Positions 15,403 through 23,245 of a stretch of DNA of 33,260 nt are shown piece after piece. Made by a program: the position numbers and the translations under genes. The notes below the pieces were generated by a model. It had not been told where the DNA came from and made no database searches. It saw only the letters and a list, made by a program, of their open reading frames with translations. Positions within the stretch are counted from its first letter, which is position 1. Each line of letters begins with the position of its first letter. Location: positions 1-33,260 of the forward strand of contig JAISBV010000047.1 in the NCBI GenBank assembly GCA_031266025.1, read 5' to 3'. This DNA is from Eubacteriales Family XIII. Incertae Sedis bacterium (GTDB taxonomy: Bacteria; Bacillota; Clostridia; Peptostreptococcales; Anaerovoracaceae).

Positions 15403-16079
15403 GAAGAACGCGCAGACAAAGACACCGGCGATGCCGACCGGCAAGATTGTTTTGCACAGTGCTGATTTTATGCGCTGTTGCAACAAGCGTGACGGCCTCT
15501 GTGAGAGATTTCCCGGTACCGGACAAGGTAGCGCCCGTCACGGCGCAATCACCGCCCGAAACGCAGCCGGTCGCCCCGGCGACACCGGCCCCGGAAATAA
15601 CCTTGACGGAGCCGGAACCCGTGCCAATGTCGGAGCATGTACCCGAAACAACCTCACCCGCCGGAATTGTAGGGCCCGAAGCTCAAGCGACGGTGGAGAG
15701 GTACGCCGGTGTAACCATGACGGACGCCGAACTGCGTGACTTTGCCGCGATTGTCCGCTTGGAGGCGGGGAACCAGAGCGACGCCGGCCGGCAGGCCGTG
15801 GCCGAAGTGATCCTGAATCGAGTGATAGCCGGCAATTTCCCCGACACGATTCATGATGTCCTGTATCGAGGCGCGGGAACGGCAAAGCCGCAGTTTTCAT
15901 CAATCGGAGCCGCGGCTGCGACGGAGCCGTCGCAAGAGCACTACGACGCGATCTTTGCGGCGCTGCGCGGCCCGTCGATACTTCCCGCCGACGTTGTGTA
16001 CTTTTCCCGCGCGGGAGAGAATGACCGAGTTTGGGGAGTTATCGGAGATCACGTCTTTTGCTATCAGTATAAATTTTGA
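15399..16079 (+). CDS. Secreted SleB-like cell wall hydrolase
   Basis: The 226-residue protein starts at TTG overlapping the loader stop, after GAGGAGG. A very basic N-terminus (MRRTRRQRHRRCR) is followed by a hydrophobic core (LFCTVLILCAVATSVTA), a signal peptide or anchor. A Pro/Thr/Glu-rich linker (45-95) follows. The C-terminal 120 residues are a Hydrolase_2/SleB domain (FAAIVRLEAGNQSDAGRQAV, LNRV, FPDTIHDVLY), including the catalytic Glu in RLEAG. It is placed among early genes, far from a lysis cassette. Confidence 0.85.
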   Translation: MRRTRRQRHRRCRPARLFCTVLILCAVATSVTASVRDFPVPDKVAPVTAQSPPETQPVAPATPAPEITLTEPEPVPMSEHVPETTSPAGIVGPEAQATVERYAGVTMTDAELRDFAAIVRLEAGNQSDAGRQAVAEVILNRVIAGNFPDTIHDVLYRGAGTAKPQFSSIGAAAATEPSQEHYDAIFAALRGPSILPADVVYFSRAGENDRVWGVIGDHVFCYQYKF

Positions 16080-16103
16080 TGTTTTTTAAGAGAGGAGCAA
16101 GCC

Positions 16104-16598
16104 ATGAGTGAGTATTACAAGTACGAGGCCTATAAGAAAAAGTTGCAGGGCATCTGCGACGAAAACAACCTGATCTTCCGGTTTCAGCGTGACGCGTATC
16201 CCATCACCCTCACCATCTGCCCGAACGCCGGCATGAGCGAACAGACGGGCATGGAGGGTATCATCGGCGAGGACGATCACAGCAGCCCCGACGCCGCCAT
16301 CGAATTTGCGTATGACGGCGGCGTACTGACGTACAAAACGTCGGAAACATTTGTCATCGACGACGCGCTGTTTTCCAAAATCAAAAACCTGTACAAGAAC
16401 ATGCACGCCATGTGGTTGCAGTTCTTTTTCAGGGAGATTTTCAAGAAGATAACGAGCGGGGCGCTGTCAATGGAGGATTTCCCGACAGATGATCGCGAAC
16501 CGCTTGAGGACAGCTACGAAAACGGAGCGGATGGAGATGACGGAGAGGATGACCATGAGCAAGGAGACGACGGAGACGGCGACGACGCTGAGGCGTGA
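16104..16598 (+). CDS. Conserved hypothetical phage protein with acidic tail
   Basis: The 164-residue protein has a folded N-terminal part (MSEYYKYEAYKKKLQGICDE, a middle with CPNAGMSEQTG, then IKNLYKNMHAMWLQFFFREI). The last 35 residues are an extreme Asp/Glu/Gly tail (DGDDGEDDHEQGDDGDGDD), which could mimic DNA or bind basic proteins. AGAGGAG precedes ATG. The next gene starts within its end in another frame. Confidence 0.68.
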   Translation: MSEYYKYEAYKKKLQGICDENNLIFRFQRDAYPITLTICPNAGMSEQTGMEGIIGEDDHSSPDAAIEFAYDGGVLTYKTSETFVIDDALFSKIKNLYKNMHAMWLQFFFREIFKKITSGALSMEDFPTDDREPLEDSYENGADGDDGEDDHEQGDDGDGDDAEA

Positions 16599-16734
16599 TG
16601 ACTACAAGAATATCAAGCACATGAACCGAGAGACGCTCGAAAAGTATTTGCAAGGCATTTACAGGCAGGGAGTTGAAGCCGGGATCAAGGCATCTCAAAA
16701 GATGCCGCCCGGCATAGTTCCGAAAGGAAAATGA
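16555..16734 (+). CDS. Small helical protein
   Basis: ATG 16555 follows GGAGAGG at six bases, inside the acidic tail of the previous gene. The 59-residue product contains NRETLEKYLQGIYRQGVEAG, a helical segment common in small phage proteins, and a basic end (PPGIVPKGK). The upstream open frame is only a shadow of the previous gene. Function unknown. Confidence 0.6.
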   Translation: MSKETTETATTLRRDDYKNIKHMNRETLEKYLQGIYRQGVEAGIKASQKMPPGIVPKGK

Positions 16735-16762
16735 CTTTCACAAGGCGAAAGGAGTTATCGCA

Positions 16763-18094
16763 ATGAAAGCAACAACATATCAGGAAATCGAAATTGAAAA
16801 GATACTGCCTCACCCGCACAATCCGAGGAGAGAACTCGGCGACCTTACGGAGCTTGCCGAGAGCATGAAAGTCAAGGGCGTATTGCAGAACCTAACGCTG
16901 ATCAAAGGATACGCGGGCGATCCGAGCAACTTGACCGCCGATCAGCTCAATGCGGACGACATCTATACGGTGGTCATCGGCCATCGCCGTCTGGCGGCCG
17001 CGAAGCTCGCGGGACTCAAAACCGTCCCCTACGTCGAATCCGATATGGACGAAAGAGAGCAGATTGCCACGATGCTCGCAGAGAATGCGCTTCGCACCGA
17101 TCTGACATATCTCGAACAGGCCGAGGGCATCCAAATGATGCTCAACCTCGGCGAAACGGTTGCCGACATCACGAAAAGAACGGGGTTTTCGGAAACGACC
17201 GTGCGGCGGCGCGTCAGTCTTTTGTCGCATGATCGGGATAAGGTCGAGAGCGCCTTTGAACGCGGCGCCACTCTGCTTGATTTCGCCGAAATCGAAAAGA
17301 TTGACGATCCCAAAGTGAGGGCCGAACTGCTTGACGTGCTTGGAAACTATAATTTCACTTGGGCGCTTCGGCAGGCCAAACAGAAGCAGGAGGCCGGGCC
17401 GCGCAAGACCGAAATTAAAAATATCCTAAAATCGTTTGCCGAAGAGGTGAACGCGCAGCCCCCGGACACAACATATCTGCGGCATTTGAGCATTTACGGC
17501 AGTGAAGAGGTTACTGTTCCTGATGATTCCGAAACGCGGAAATATTATTACAGATGCTCCGACAGCGGTTTTCACTTTTATGCGCAGCTGCTCAGTACCG
17601 ACCTCGCCGAAAAGCTTGAACGCGACGCAATGCGCGCCGAGGAAGAGCGCGAGCGTGAGGAACGGAAGATGAAACGCCAAACCGCATTCGATGCGCGGGC
17701 CGACTTCATAAAGGGCATGACCGAGGCCAAATGCAAGAAGGTTTCAAAAGAAATCGCCGCTTTCGCGGTTCATGTGTTCTTTGGTGTATTCTCGTGGGAT
17801 GGATTTATAAACAGTAATATACTGCTTGATATTCTGAATTACAACCCCGATGAGGACGCGAACGACGGCATGGATTACGATACGCACTATGCCGCCGAAG
17901 AACTGCTGAAAGAGATGCTTGAAAGCGGTGAGTTTTATCGCGCATTGCTTGTGTCCGCATATTCCGCTGCGGAGGACAACAATGACAGTTGGGTATCGGA
18001 AACTTATGCGGCTTTGTACGGGCGGTTGGAAGCTATCGGCTACGTCATATCCGACGCGGAAGCGGAGCTGTGCGAAACGCTGCCCGGAGATTGA
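16763..18094 (+). CDS. ParB/Spo0J-family DNA-binding protein
   Basis: In this 443-residue protein, residues 1-110 form the ParB/Srx nuclease-like domain (IEKILPHPHNPRRELGDLTE; VVIGHRRLAAAKLAG, the GxRR box that binds CTP in ParB). A helix-turn-helix follows (DITKRTGFSETTVRRRVSLL, about 135-155). The long C-terminal region (200-443) is charged and has no known match to me. No ParA is encoded nearby, so the role may be regulation or DNA condensation instead of partition. AAAGGAG precedes ATG. Confidence 0.87.
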   Translation: MKATTYQEIEIEKILPHPHNPRRELGDLTELAESMKVKGVLQNLTLIKGYAGDPSNLTADQLNADDIYTVVIGHRRLAAAKLAGLKTVPYVESDMDEREQIATMLAENALRTDLTYLEQAEGIQMMLNLGETVADITKRTGFSETTVRRRVSLLSHDRDKVESAFERGATLLDFAEIEKIDDPKVRAELLDVLGNYNFTWALRQAKQKQEAGPRKTEIKNILKSFAEEVNAQPPDTTYLRHLSIYGSEEVTVPDDSETRKYYYRCSDSGFHFYAQLLSTDLAEKLERDAMRAEEEREREERKMKRQTAFDARADFIKGMTEAKCKKVSKEIAAFAVHVFFGVFSWDGFINSNILLDILNYNPDEDANDGMDYDTHYAAEELLKEMLESGEFYRALLVSAYSAAEDNNDSWVSETYAALYGRLEAIGYVISDAEAELCETLPGD

Positions 18095-18123
18095 TTTTTA
18101 TTATCGGTACGGAGGGAAACAAC

Positions 18124-18528
18124 ATGAGGAAAATCAAACTGCTCGCCATCCTGCTCATTGCTGTCGCCGCCATTGTAATCTTTGCGGGATGCAATGAAAG
18201 GCAATCGGACAGAGTATCGTACAATGTATCACTTGAAGCCGATAATTTCAACGTGATACGCCGGTTGACGGTTATCAACGCCAGAACGGACAAGCCTACG
18301 TTTGAACTTGTGGCGGCGTTCAGCATATCGGTGGACGCAGGCGACAATCAACTTGAAGTTATTTGCGAAACCGGACCCGGTGAATATAAAAAGCATTTCA
18401 TCGGGTTGAACCAATGGACGCTTTACGTCGTTGAGGACATCAGCGGCGCGGACGTGAGCAAATATCATTACGAAGTGAACTTTTTACCCGAAATGATAAT
18501 CCCGATTACATTTGTGAGCAAAGATTAG
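18124..18528 (+). CDS. Putative beta-sandwich lipoprotein
   Basis: The 134-residue protein has a signal peptide with lipobox IFAGC (Cys23). The mature part is rich in alternating strands (VSYNVSLEAD, FNVIRRLTVIN, FELVAAFSISVD), as in small beta-sandwich lipoproteins annotated in Bacillota phages. GGAGGG precedes ATG. It is expressed with early genes, so a surface exclusion role is possible but not shown. A candidate structured RNA begins two bases past its stop. Confidence 0.8.
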   Translation: MRKIKLLAILLIAVAAIVIFAGCNERQSDRVSYNVSLEADNFNVIRRLTVINARTDKPTFELVAAFSISVDAGDNQLEVICETGPGEYKKHFIGLNQWTLYVVEDISGADVSKYHYEVNFLPEMIIPITFVSKD

Positions 18529-18529
18529 T

Positions 18530-18682
18530 AAAACCGAGTGCGCCGCGAAAGCGGGGTTGAAGCCAGACGGTAACCCAACCGGAAAAAATCCGTAAAATAG
18601 CAAACCGGTGAAGCGCGCTCGGAAAGGCGGGTGTAATTCCGTGGCCGCAGGAGGAGTCGGGGTTCCTGCCGCACTCGATTTT
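18530..18682 (+). ncRNA. Candidate structured RNA upstream of the methyltransferase
   Basis: The 171-base gap is closed by a long helix. CGAGTGCG (18535-18542) pairs exactly with CGCACTCG (18670-18677), extended by AAAA/TTTT across one mismatch. Inside are CCGC-GAAA-GCGG (18543-18554, GNRA loop), GGTTG/CAACC or GGGTT/AACCC (around 18555-18580), CGGA/TCCG (18580-18592), CGGAA/TTCCG (18620-18641) and GCAGGA/TCCTGC (18647-18669). The first and last inner stems abut the closing helix. No T-run follows; AAGGAGG and the methyltransferase start come next. It could be a cis-regulatory leader or a processed RNA. Confidence 0.6.
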
Positions 18683-18699
18683 AGACCAAGGAGGATAAA

Positions 18700-19476
18700 G
18701 TGAAAATCAACGATGAAATATTGAGAATACTGCAAAAAAGTCTGGTGGTGGGCGATATCGTATACCTCCCCGAGGGGCAACTCGACCGCAAGACATACGA
18801 AGCGGTCAACAAATGCCTCGCGAATCTGGGCGGCAAGTGGAACCGCTCAAAGAAAGGCCACGTGTTCGATCACGACATTTCGGATGCATTTGAGGTCATG
18901 CTCATGACCGGCGAAACGGAAGACATGAAAAAAACGTTTCAGTTCTTCCCGACGCCGCCGGCGGCCGCCGATCTTATGTGCGACATGGCGGAGCTGTCGC
19001 ACATAAGCATACTGCTCGAACCGTCCTGCGGCGACGGGGCCTTGCTCGTCGCGGCGCGCGAAAGAGGGGTCACGGCCTTGTTCGGTATCGAGATCAATAC
19101 CGGCATGGAGATATATCTTGAGGCCATGCCGTTTGACGTAAAGATTCTGTGGGCGGACTTCTTGACCTTGGAGGGCGGCTGTTTCGACGACGACCCGCAC
19201 CGCGTGAGATTCGACCGCATACTCATGAACCCGCCCTTCACGAAGCAGCAGGACATTGCTCATATCAGACACGCATACGACTTTCTTGAACCCGGCGGCA
19301 TCCTCGTGGCCGTGTGCAGTCCGGGACCGTTTTTCCGCAAGGATAGAAAATCAACGGAGTTCGGGGAGTGGATTTGCGGTCTCGACGCCGAGATCGTCGA
19401 CGTGCCGGAGGGGGCGTTTAAGGAATCAGGAACGTCGATCCGCACGAAGATCATCAAGATCAGGAAACAGGCTTGA
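18700..19476 (+). CDS. DNA adenine methyltransferase (class I, orphan)
   Basis: The 258-residue protein starts at GTG after AAGGAGG. FFPTPP (about 82-87) and EPSCGDGA (107-114, SAM-binding motif I) precede NPPF (about 175-178), the catalytic motif IV of N6-adenine methyltransferases. The N-terminal 70 residues (LANLGGKWNRSKKGHVFDHD) are a small extra domain often joined to this family. No restriction enzyme is nearby, so it probably protects phage DNA from host restriction or regulates expression. The structured leader may control it. Confidence 0.9.
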   Translation: MKINDEILRILQKSLVVGDIVYLPEGQLDRKTYEAVNKCLANLGGKWNRSKKGHVFDHDISDAFEVMLMTGETEDMKKTFQFFPTPPAAADLMCDMAELSHISILLEPSCGDGALLVAARERGVTALFGIEINTGMEIYLEAMPFDVKILWADFLTLEGGCFDDDPHRVRFDRILMNPPFTKQQDIAHIRHAYDFLEPGGILVAVCSPGPFFRKDRKSTEFGEWICGLDAEIVDVPEGAFKESGTSIRTKIIKIRKQA

Positions 19477-19478
19477 TC

Positions 19479-19661
19479 ATGGGGAAAAGGAAGAAAGTCT
19501 TTGAGTACGACGAAAACGTGACGCTCGCGGAAACGCTCGACGAGATCAGAGAATCCGCCCAAAGCATACCGAAAGCGGAGGCCGCTCTTGCGGCGCTGCT
19601 CGAATATGCAATAAAGCAGGAGGAGAAAACCGTTGAAACGAAAAAAACCGCCGACGTTTGA
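19479..19661 (+). CDS. Small charged protein
   Basis: The 60-residue protein starts at ATG 19479, three bases after the methyltransferase stop. TTG 19473, overlapping that stop, is the alternative. It is helical and Ala/Glu-rich (ETLDEIRESAQSIPKAEAAL), with no recognised domain and a weak ribosome site, so coupling to the previous gene is likely. Confidence 0.58.
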   Translation: MGKRKKVFEYDENVTLAETLDEIRESAQSIPKAEAALAALLEYAIKQEEKTVETKKTADV

Positions 19662-19809
19662 GTTCGACCCAAACACTCCGCCGCTCGAAATGATACGGAT
19701 ATACAAAGCGGAGCGCGACAGGCTTTTGTCGGAGCAAAACAGGGCGCTCGCGGAGATCGAGAAAATTTTGAGAAAGGACGAAAGCAATGAAAAACAATAC
19801 CGCGCTTAA
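19633..19809 (+). CDS. Small charged protein with overlapping ends
   Basis: TTG 19633 follows GGAGGAG at about eight bases. The 58-residue product begins MKRKKPPTFEFDPNTPPLEM, then forms one long charged helix (RIYKAERDRLLSEQNRALAE). It overlaps the previous gene by 29 bases and the tyrosine recombinase start by 23 bases. The pattern resembles the preceding small gene (both begin K-R-K-K and FE(Y/F)D), suggesting an old duplication. Confidence 0.55.
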   Translation: MKRKKPPTFEFDPNTPPLEMIRIYKAERDRLLSEQNRALAEIEKILRKDESNEKQYRA

Positions 19810-20644
19810 AATCGCGCCGGAAGACAACGGCATTGAATTTTTCTTAAAAAAGCTGGAGCGCGGCGGCGCGTCCCCGCACACGATAGATTCTTACAGGTTC
19901 GCGGTTTCGAAGTATCTGAAAGATTACGGCGAGGTAAACCGCAGGAATCTTGCCGTGTGGCGCAACGACTTGATTGATCGCTACGCTCCGAGAACGGTTT
20001 GTGTAAGAATAACGGCGATGAACACTTACCTGAAATATCTGAAAAAGGATGCCCTGAAGCTTCAAACTATTAAAATTCAGCAGAAGCCTTTCCTTGACAA
20101 TGTTATAAGCATGGCCGATTACGAATTTCTGAAAAAGAAGCTAAAAAAAGACGGAAACCTGCAAGATTATTTCTTGATCTGGTTCCTCGGCGCGACGGGC
20201 GCGCGCGTCGCTGAGTTTGCCAAGCTTAAAGCGGAGCACGTGCAGGCGGGACATGTAGATATATACGGCAAAGGGACAAAGATGCGCCGTATTTACATAC
20301 CGGAGAATTTGCGCAAAGCGGCTCTTTTGTGGCTTGCGGAATCGGGAAAAGAGTCAGGCTATCTCTTTACGGGTAACGCGCCCGGGAGTCATGACGCAGC
20401 CCTCACAAGTGAGGGTATCCGTTTTCGCCTGAATCGTATCGGGAAGAGGTACGGCATCGACAAGACCGTTATGCATCCGCACTCGTTCCGGCACATGTTC
20501 GGGAAAGCTTTTTTCGAGCAAACAAAGGACCTTGCGCTTCTGGCCGATCTGATGGGCCACGAAAGTATAGACACGACCCGGATATATACGCGCCGCACCG
20601 CTACGGAGCAGCGGGAACTCGTGGATAAAACGGTAACGTGGTAG
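19787..20644 (+). CDS. Tyrosine recombinase
   Basis: The 285-residue protein has an N-terminal SAM-like core-binding domain (15-90; SPHTIDSYRFAVSKYL) and a catalytic domain with the full set of residues: Arg140 in TGARVAE, Lys162/165, His232 and Arg235 in HPHSFRH, His258 in MGHES and nucleophile Tyr267 in TRIYTRR. It resembles XerC/D-like phage recombinases. Since the integrase in the left module is a serine recombinase, this enzyme may resolve multimers, invert or delete a segment, or be left from another element. Confidence 0.92.
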   Translation: MKNNTALKIAPEDNGIEFFLKKLERGGASPHTIDSYRFAVSKYLKDYGEVNRRNLAVWRNDLIDRYAPRTVCVRITAMNTYLKYLKKDALKLQTIKIQQKPFLDNVISMADYEFLKKKLKKDGNLQDYFLIWFLGATGARVAEFAKLKAEHVQAGHVDIYGKGTKMRRIYIPENLRKAALLWLAESGKESGYLFTGNAPGSHDAALTSEGIRFRLNRIGKRYGIDKTVMHPHSFRHMFGKAFFEQTKDLALLADLMGHESIDTTRIYTRRTATEQRELVDKTVTW

Positions 20645-20659
20645 AGGAGGAAAATCACA

Positions 20660-20887
20660 ATGAAGTGCTTGCATTGCGGCGAGTGTTGCACGTTTTTTGA
20701 AATACTTTTGAATGACGGCACGGTGAAGCCTCGCGGCGTGAGATGTCCGCATCTTACGCAAGACAACCTGTGCGGCATATACAGAGAGCGCCCAAAGGCA
20801 TGCTACGACCACAACTATCCGGCTGATGTGTGTCCGATCGGTGCAAGCAAAAGAAAGGAGGATCGTATCAATGAGGGTTACATTTAA
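20660..20887 (+). CDS. YkgJ-like Cys-cluster protein
   Basis: The 75-residue protein opens MKCLHCGECCTFFEI, the CxxCxxCC cluster of the YkgJ family (Fe/Zn-binding), then has CPHL and CGIYRERPKACYDH, also typical. Full-length family members are longer, so this is a minimal version. AGAGGAGG precedes ATG. It overlaps rusA by 17 bases. The function of the family is not known. Confidence 0.78.
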   Translation: MKCLHCGECCTFFEILLNDGTVKPRGVRCPHLTQDNLCGIYRERPKACYDHNYPADVCPIGASKRKEDRINEGYI

Positions 20888-21299
20888 CGTCCTCGGCGCG
20901 CCGCAAGGGAAACAGCGGCCGAGATTCTTCCGAAAAGGAAATCATGTCGGGACGTATACACCGGACAAAACCGTAATTTACGAAAACCTTGTGAAAATGT
21001 CCTACAGGCAAGAGCAAATTCCGAACATGCTTTCCGGAGCGATAAAGGCAGAGATCGTTGCGGTTTTTCCGATACCGAAATCGGCAAGTCAAAAAACAAA
21101 ACAACGCATGGCATCCGGGATTGAACCGCATACGAAAAAGGCTGATTGCGACAATATAGCAAAAGCGATTTTGGATGCGCTCAACGGCATAGCATACCGA
21201 GATGACGCACAGATTTGTATGCTGTCCGTAAAAAAAATTTACGGTGATCGGGCGCGCGTGGAAGTTACCCTGACGGAAATAGAGGGGTATGCCGTATGA
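20871..21299 (+). CDS. rusA: RusA-family Holliday junction resolvase
   Basis: The 142-residue protein contains GAPQGKQRPRF near the N-terminus and KKADCDNIAKAILDALNGIAYRDDAQI, the RusA catalytic region with the conserved Asp residues (DxDN and DD). It cleaves four-way junctions during phage recombination and before packaging. AAAGGAGG lies upstream of ATG 20871. Length is normal. It overlaps the HNH-AP2 gene by four bases. Confidence 0.92.
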   Translation: MRVTFNVLGAPQGKQRPRFFRKGNHVGTYTPDKTVIYENLVKMSYRQEQIPNMLSGAIKAEIVAVFPIPKSASQKTKQRMASGIEPHTKKADCDNIAKAILDALNGIAYRDDAQICMLSVKKIYGDRARVEVTLTEIEGYAV

Positions 21300-21919
21300 A
21301 AGCAAAAAACCTAAAATGTGTTGTCTGCGGCGAACAATACAGTGCGCGCGTGAACAATGTGCCGTATTGCAATAAACATTATCAAAGTGTCAAAGCATAC
21401 GGACATCCGTACGGAAAACCTCGTAAAAGTAAAAATTCCTTTGAAACTGACGGGGATATGCTCACGATAAAAACGCATAATGGCAGCGTTATCATTGCCG
21501 ATACGGACGAGTATCAACGCTTGAGCAAATATTCGTGGTGTATATCGAAAACCGGATATGCCGTTGCAAACATCAAGGGAAAGGTTACAAAAATGCATCG
21601 GTATATCCTCGCAGAACAAATATGTTCGGGTTTGGTTGTGGACCATAAGAACGGCAATCCGCTCGACAACAGAAAGGCAAATCTTCGAGTTTGTACGCAA
21701 GCCGAAAACGCTAAAAACCTGCGAATTAAAAAGACAAATACACTTGGCATAAAAGGAGTGCGACTCACAAAGGACGGCAAATACAATACGAGGATAGTGG
21801 TGGACGGAAAAGAAATCCATCTTGGAAATTATACAACCGTTGATGAAGCCGTGAGGCACAGAAAAGATGCAGAAGAAAAATACTATGGGGAATTCGCCCC
21901 AAGCGCCAGAATAATATGA
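21296..21919 (+). CDS. HNH endonuclease with AP2 domain (homing type)
   Basis: The 207-residue protein begins with a Cys-rich motif (CVVCGEQYSARVNNVPYCNKH). The HNH centre is HRYILAEQICSGLVVDHKNG with NPLDNRKANLRVCTQAENAKN. The C-terminal 60 residues (GIKGVRLTKDGKYNTRIVVD, IHLGNYTTVDEAVRHRKDAE) are an AP2 DNA-binding domain. This combination is typical of phage homing endonucleases. It is more AT-rich than its neighbours. Confidence 0.9.
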   Translation: MKAKNLKCVVCGEQYSARVNNVPYCNKHYQSVKAYGHPYGKPRKSKNSFETDGDMLTIKTHNGSVIIADTDEYQRLSKYSWCISKTGYAVANIKGKVTKMHRYILAEQICSGLVVDHKNGNPLDNRKANLRVCTQAENAKNLRIKKTNTLGIKGVRLTKDGKYNTRIVVDGKEIHLGNYTTVDEAVRHRKDAEEKYYGEFAPSARII

Positions 21920-21957
21920 TCATATGATGTCAGTTCGCAAAGGAGGATAAACCCATG

Positions 21958-22230
21958 ATGTCTGCAAATTTGGATTATAATATGTGGTCGCATCTTAAAA
22001 AGGGAGGCCACAAGCCAAGCGTAAAAGCCCTCAAAAACGCGGTTGATCGGTTGACGCTCGCAGCGATGCAAAAGACGGGCGGTCAAAGATCGGATGATAC
22101 GCCTGACAAAAGCGTGAATTTTTACGGCCCTGAGATATCCTTATTGCAATACGTAATACTGGTGGAGGCCGTGGCCTTGGTGCTGTCGGGCGCGTTGGAC
22201 GGGCTGGATCAAGATGAGAGCGGCACATAA
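21958..22230 (+). CDS. Hypothetical protein
   Basis: Two ATG codons in a row (21955, 21958) follow AAAGGAGG; the second has slightly better spacing. The roughly 90-residue product has a basic N-terminal half and a hydrophobic segment (LLQYVILVEAVALVLSGAL) that could be a membrane helix. No family recognised. Confidence 0.62.
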   Translation: MSANLDYNMWSHLKKGGHKPSVKALKNAVDRLTLAAMQKTGGQRSDDTPDKSVNFYGPEISLLQYVILVEAVALVLSGALDGLDQDESGT

Positions 22231-22281
22231 AGGACGCCCCCGCGAGGCTACGGCCCGATGCGGAGGCGTACAAGCGTACAA

Positions 22282-22310
22282 TTGAATCCCATGTAACTAT
22301 ATACTATCAT
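22282..22310 (+). promoter_or_regulatory. Possible internal promoter in a 137-base gap
   Basis: TTGAAT (22282-22287), 17 bases, TATCAT (22305-22310) lies in the largest gap of this part of the operon (22231-22367), whose right half is AT-rich. A nearby CGTACAAGCGTAC repeat precedes it. It would drive the following small genes. I see nothing else in the gap. Confidence 0.4.
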
Positions 22311-22367
22311 TAAACACGAGAAATATCAATACGAAAAACGAAAAATCGTCGAAGAAAGGAAATGAGG

Positions 22368-22607
22368 ATGCACTATAACCCTGCCAACGATCCCGCCGTC
22401 ACGGGCGGCATACAGGAAGCTTACGGCTTCAAAAGAGGCGACAAAGTGGAATACACCAACGACCACGGAGCAAAATTCGCCCCGCACACCGTCATAGGGT
22501 TTGTAAAGGATCCGCCCAAAACAAGCTACGAGTATACGCGCATGGTATACATCGACATCGATTGCCCGTGGTTCCCGGTGGACCCGGCGAGCCTTAGAAA
22601 ATTATAG
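22368..22607 (+). CDS. Conserved hypothetical phage protein
   Basis: ATG 22368 is eight bases from AAAGGA; ATG 22362 is too close. The 79-residue protein starts MHYNPANDPAVTGGI and contains RGDKVEYTNDHGAKFAPHTV and DCPWFPV, strand-rich features of a small beta-barrel (SH3-like) fold seen in many Bacillota phages. Function unknown. Confidence 0.68.
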   Translation: MHYNPANDPAVTGGIQEAYGFKRGDKVEYTNDHGAKFAPHTVIGFVKDPPKTSYEYTRMVYIDIDCPWFPVDPASLRKL

Positions 22608-22621
22608 AGCAGAGAGGTCAA

Positions 22622-23245
22622 ATGATGAACGCAAAATTCGAAGTACAGGCATACAACGAAGAACAAAGGCATAAATACCCGCTTGGAACCGTACTGTGGT
22701 GCATGAGCGGGAAACCGTATCACGGTAAGGTCTATTGGTCGCCGACGCCGCATAGCATAGAGCAACATCCGGCGGAGGGCGGTTTAATGTTCAATTCCAT
22801 GCCGATGACACGCGGTTTGTCGTGGGGGAATATCGGCAAAAACTACTTTTTGAGCCGGGAAGAATGCCTTGCCGCGTGGGGCGATAAGCCCCGCATAACC
22901 GACGACTACCGACCTGTCGAAGATCAGGAACGCCCACACCCCGTCGAACTCGGAAAACGTGTCATCCTGCGCGACGACAGCATAAACATACTGACTATAA
23001 CAGCCAACTATGCTCCTGTGCCCATAAAAGCCCGGTCGTGGCGCAACGACAAAGAAGCGGAACGCATTATGGGAAACGGCAACCTGTTAACCCTCGACGA
23101 AATCCGCGATCAAATCTGGGAGAAACAGGACAAAGCCATAATCGAGGTAAGGGTAGAAAGCCCATTAAGCGGCGCAATATATCAAGTGGGCAACTACACA
23201 GAGGACTACTGGCACGAACACGCCAAAACAAGGGGGTATGCGTAA
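22622..23245 (+). CDS. Hypothetical protein
   Basis: The 207-residue protein (ATG 22622 or 22625, after GAGAGG) has an N-terminal strand-rich part with repeated aromatic residues (GTVLWCMSGKPYHGKVYW). The C-terminal half is mixed (LLTLDEIRDQIWEKQDKAII). The stop overlaps the next start (TAATG). No domain recognised. Confidence 0.65.
   Translation: MMNAKFEVQAYNEEQRHKYPLGTVLWCMSGKPYHGKVYWSPTPHSIEQHPAEGGLMFNSMPMTRGLSWGNIGKNYFLSREECLAAWGDKPRITDDYRPVEDQERPHPVELGKRVILRDDSINILTITANYAPVPIKARSWRNDKEAERIMGNGNLLTLDEIRDQIWEKQDKAIIEVRVESPLSGAIYQVGNYTEDYWHEHAKTRGYA

Noticed and set aside
18530-18682. Canonical cobalamin riboswitch
   Set aside because: Short box-like fragments are present but their order and the total length do not match the known class; kept only as an untyped structured RNA.
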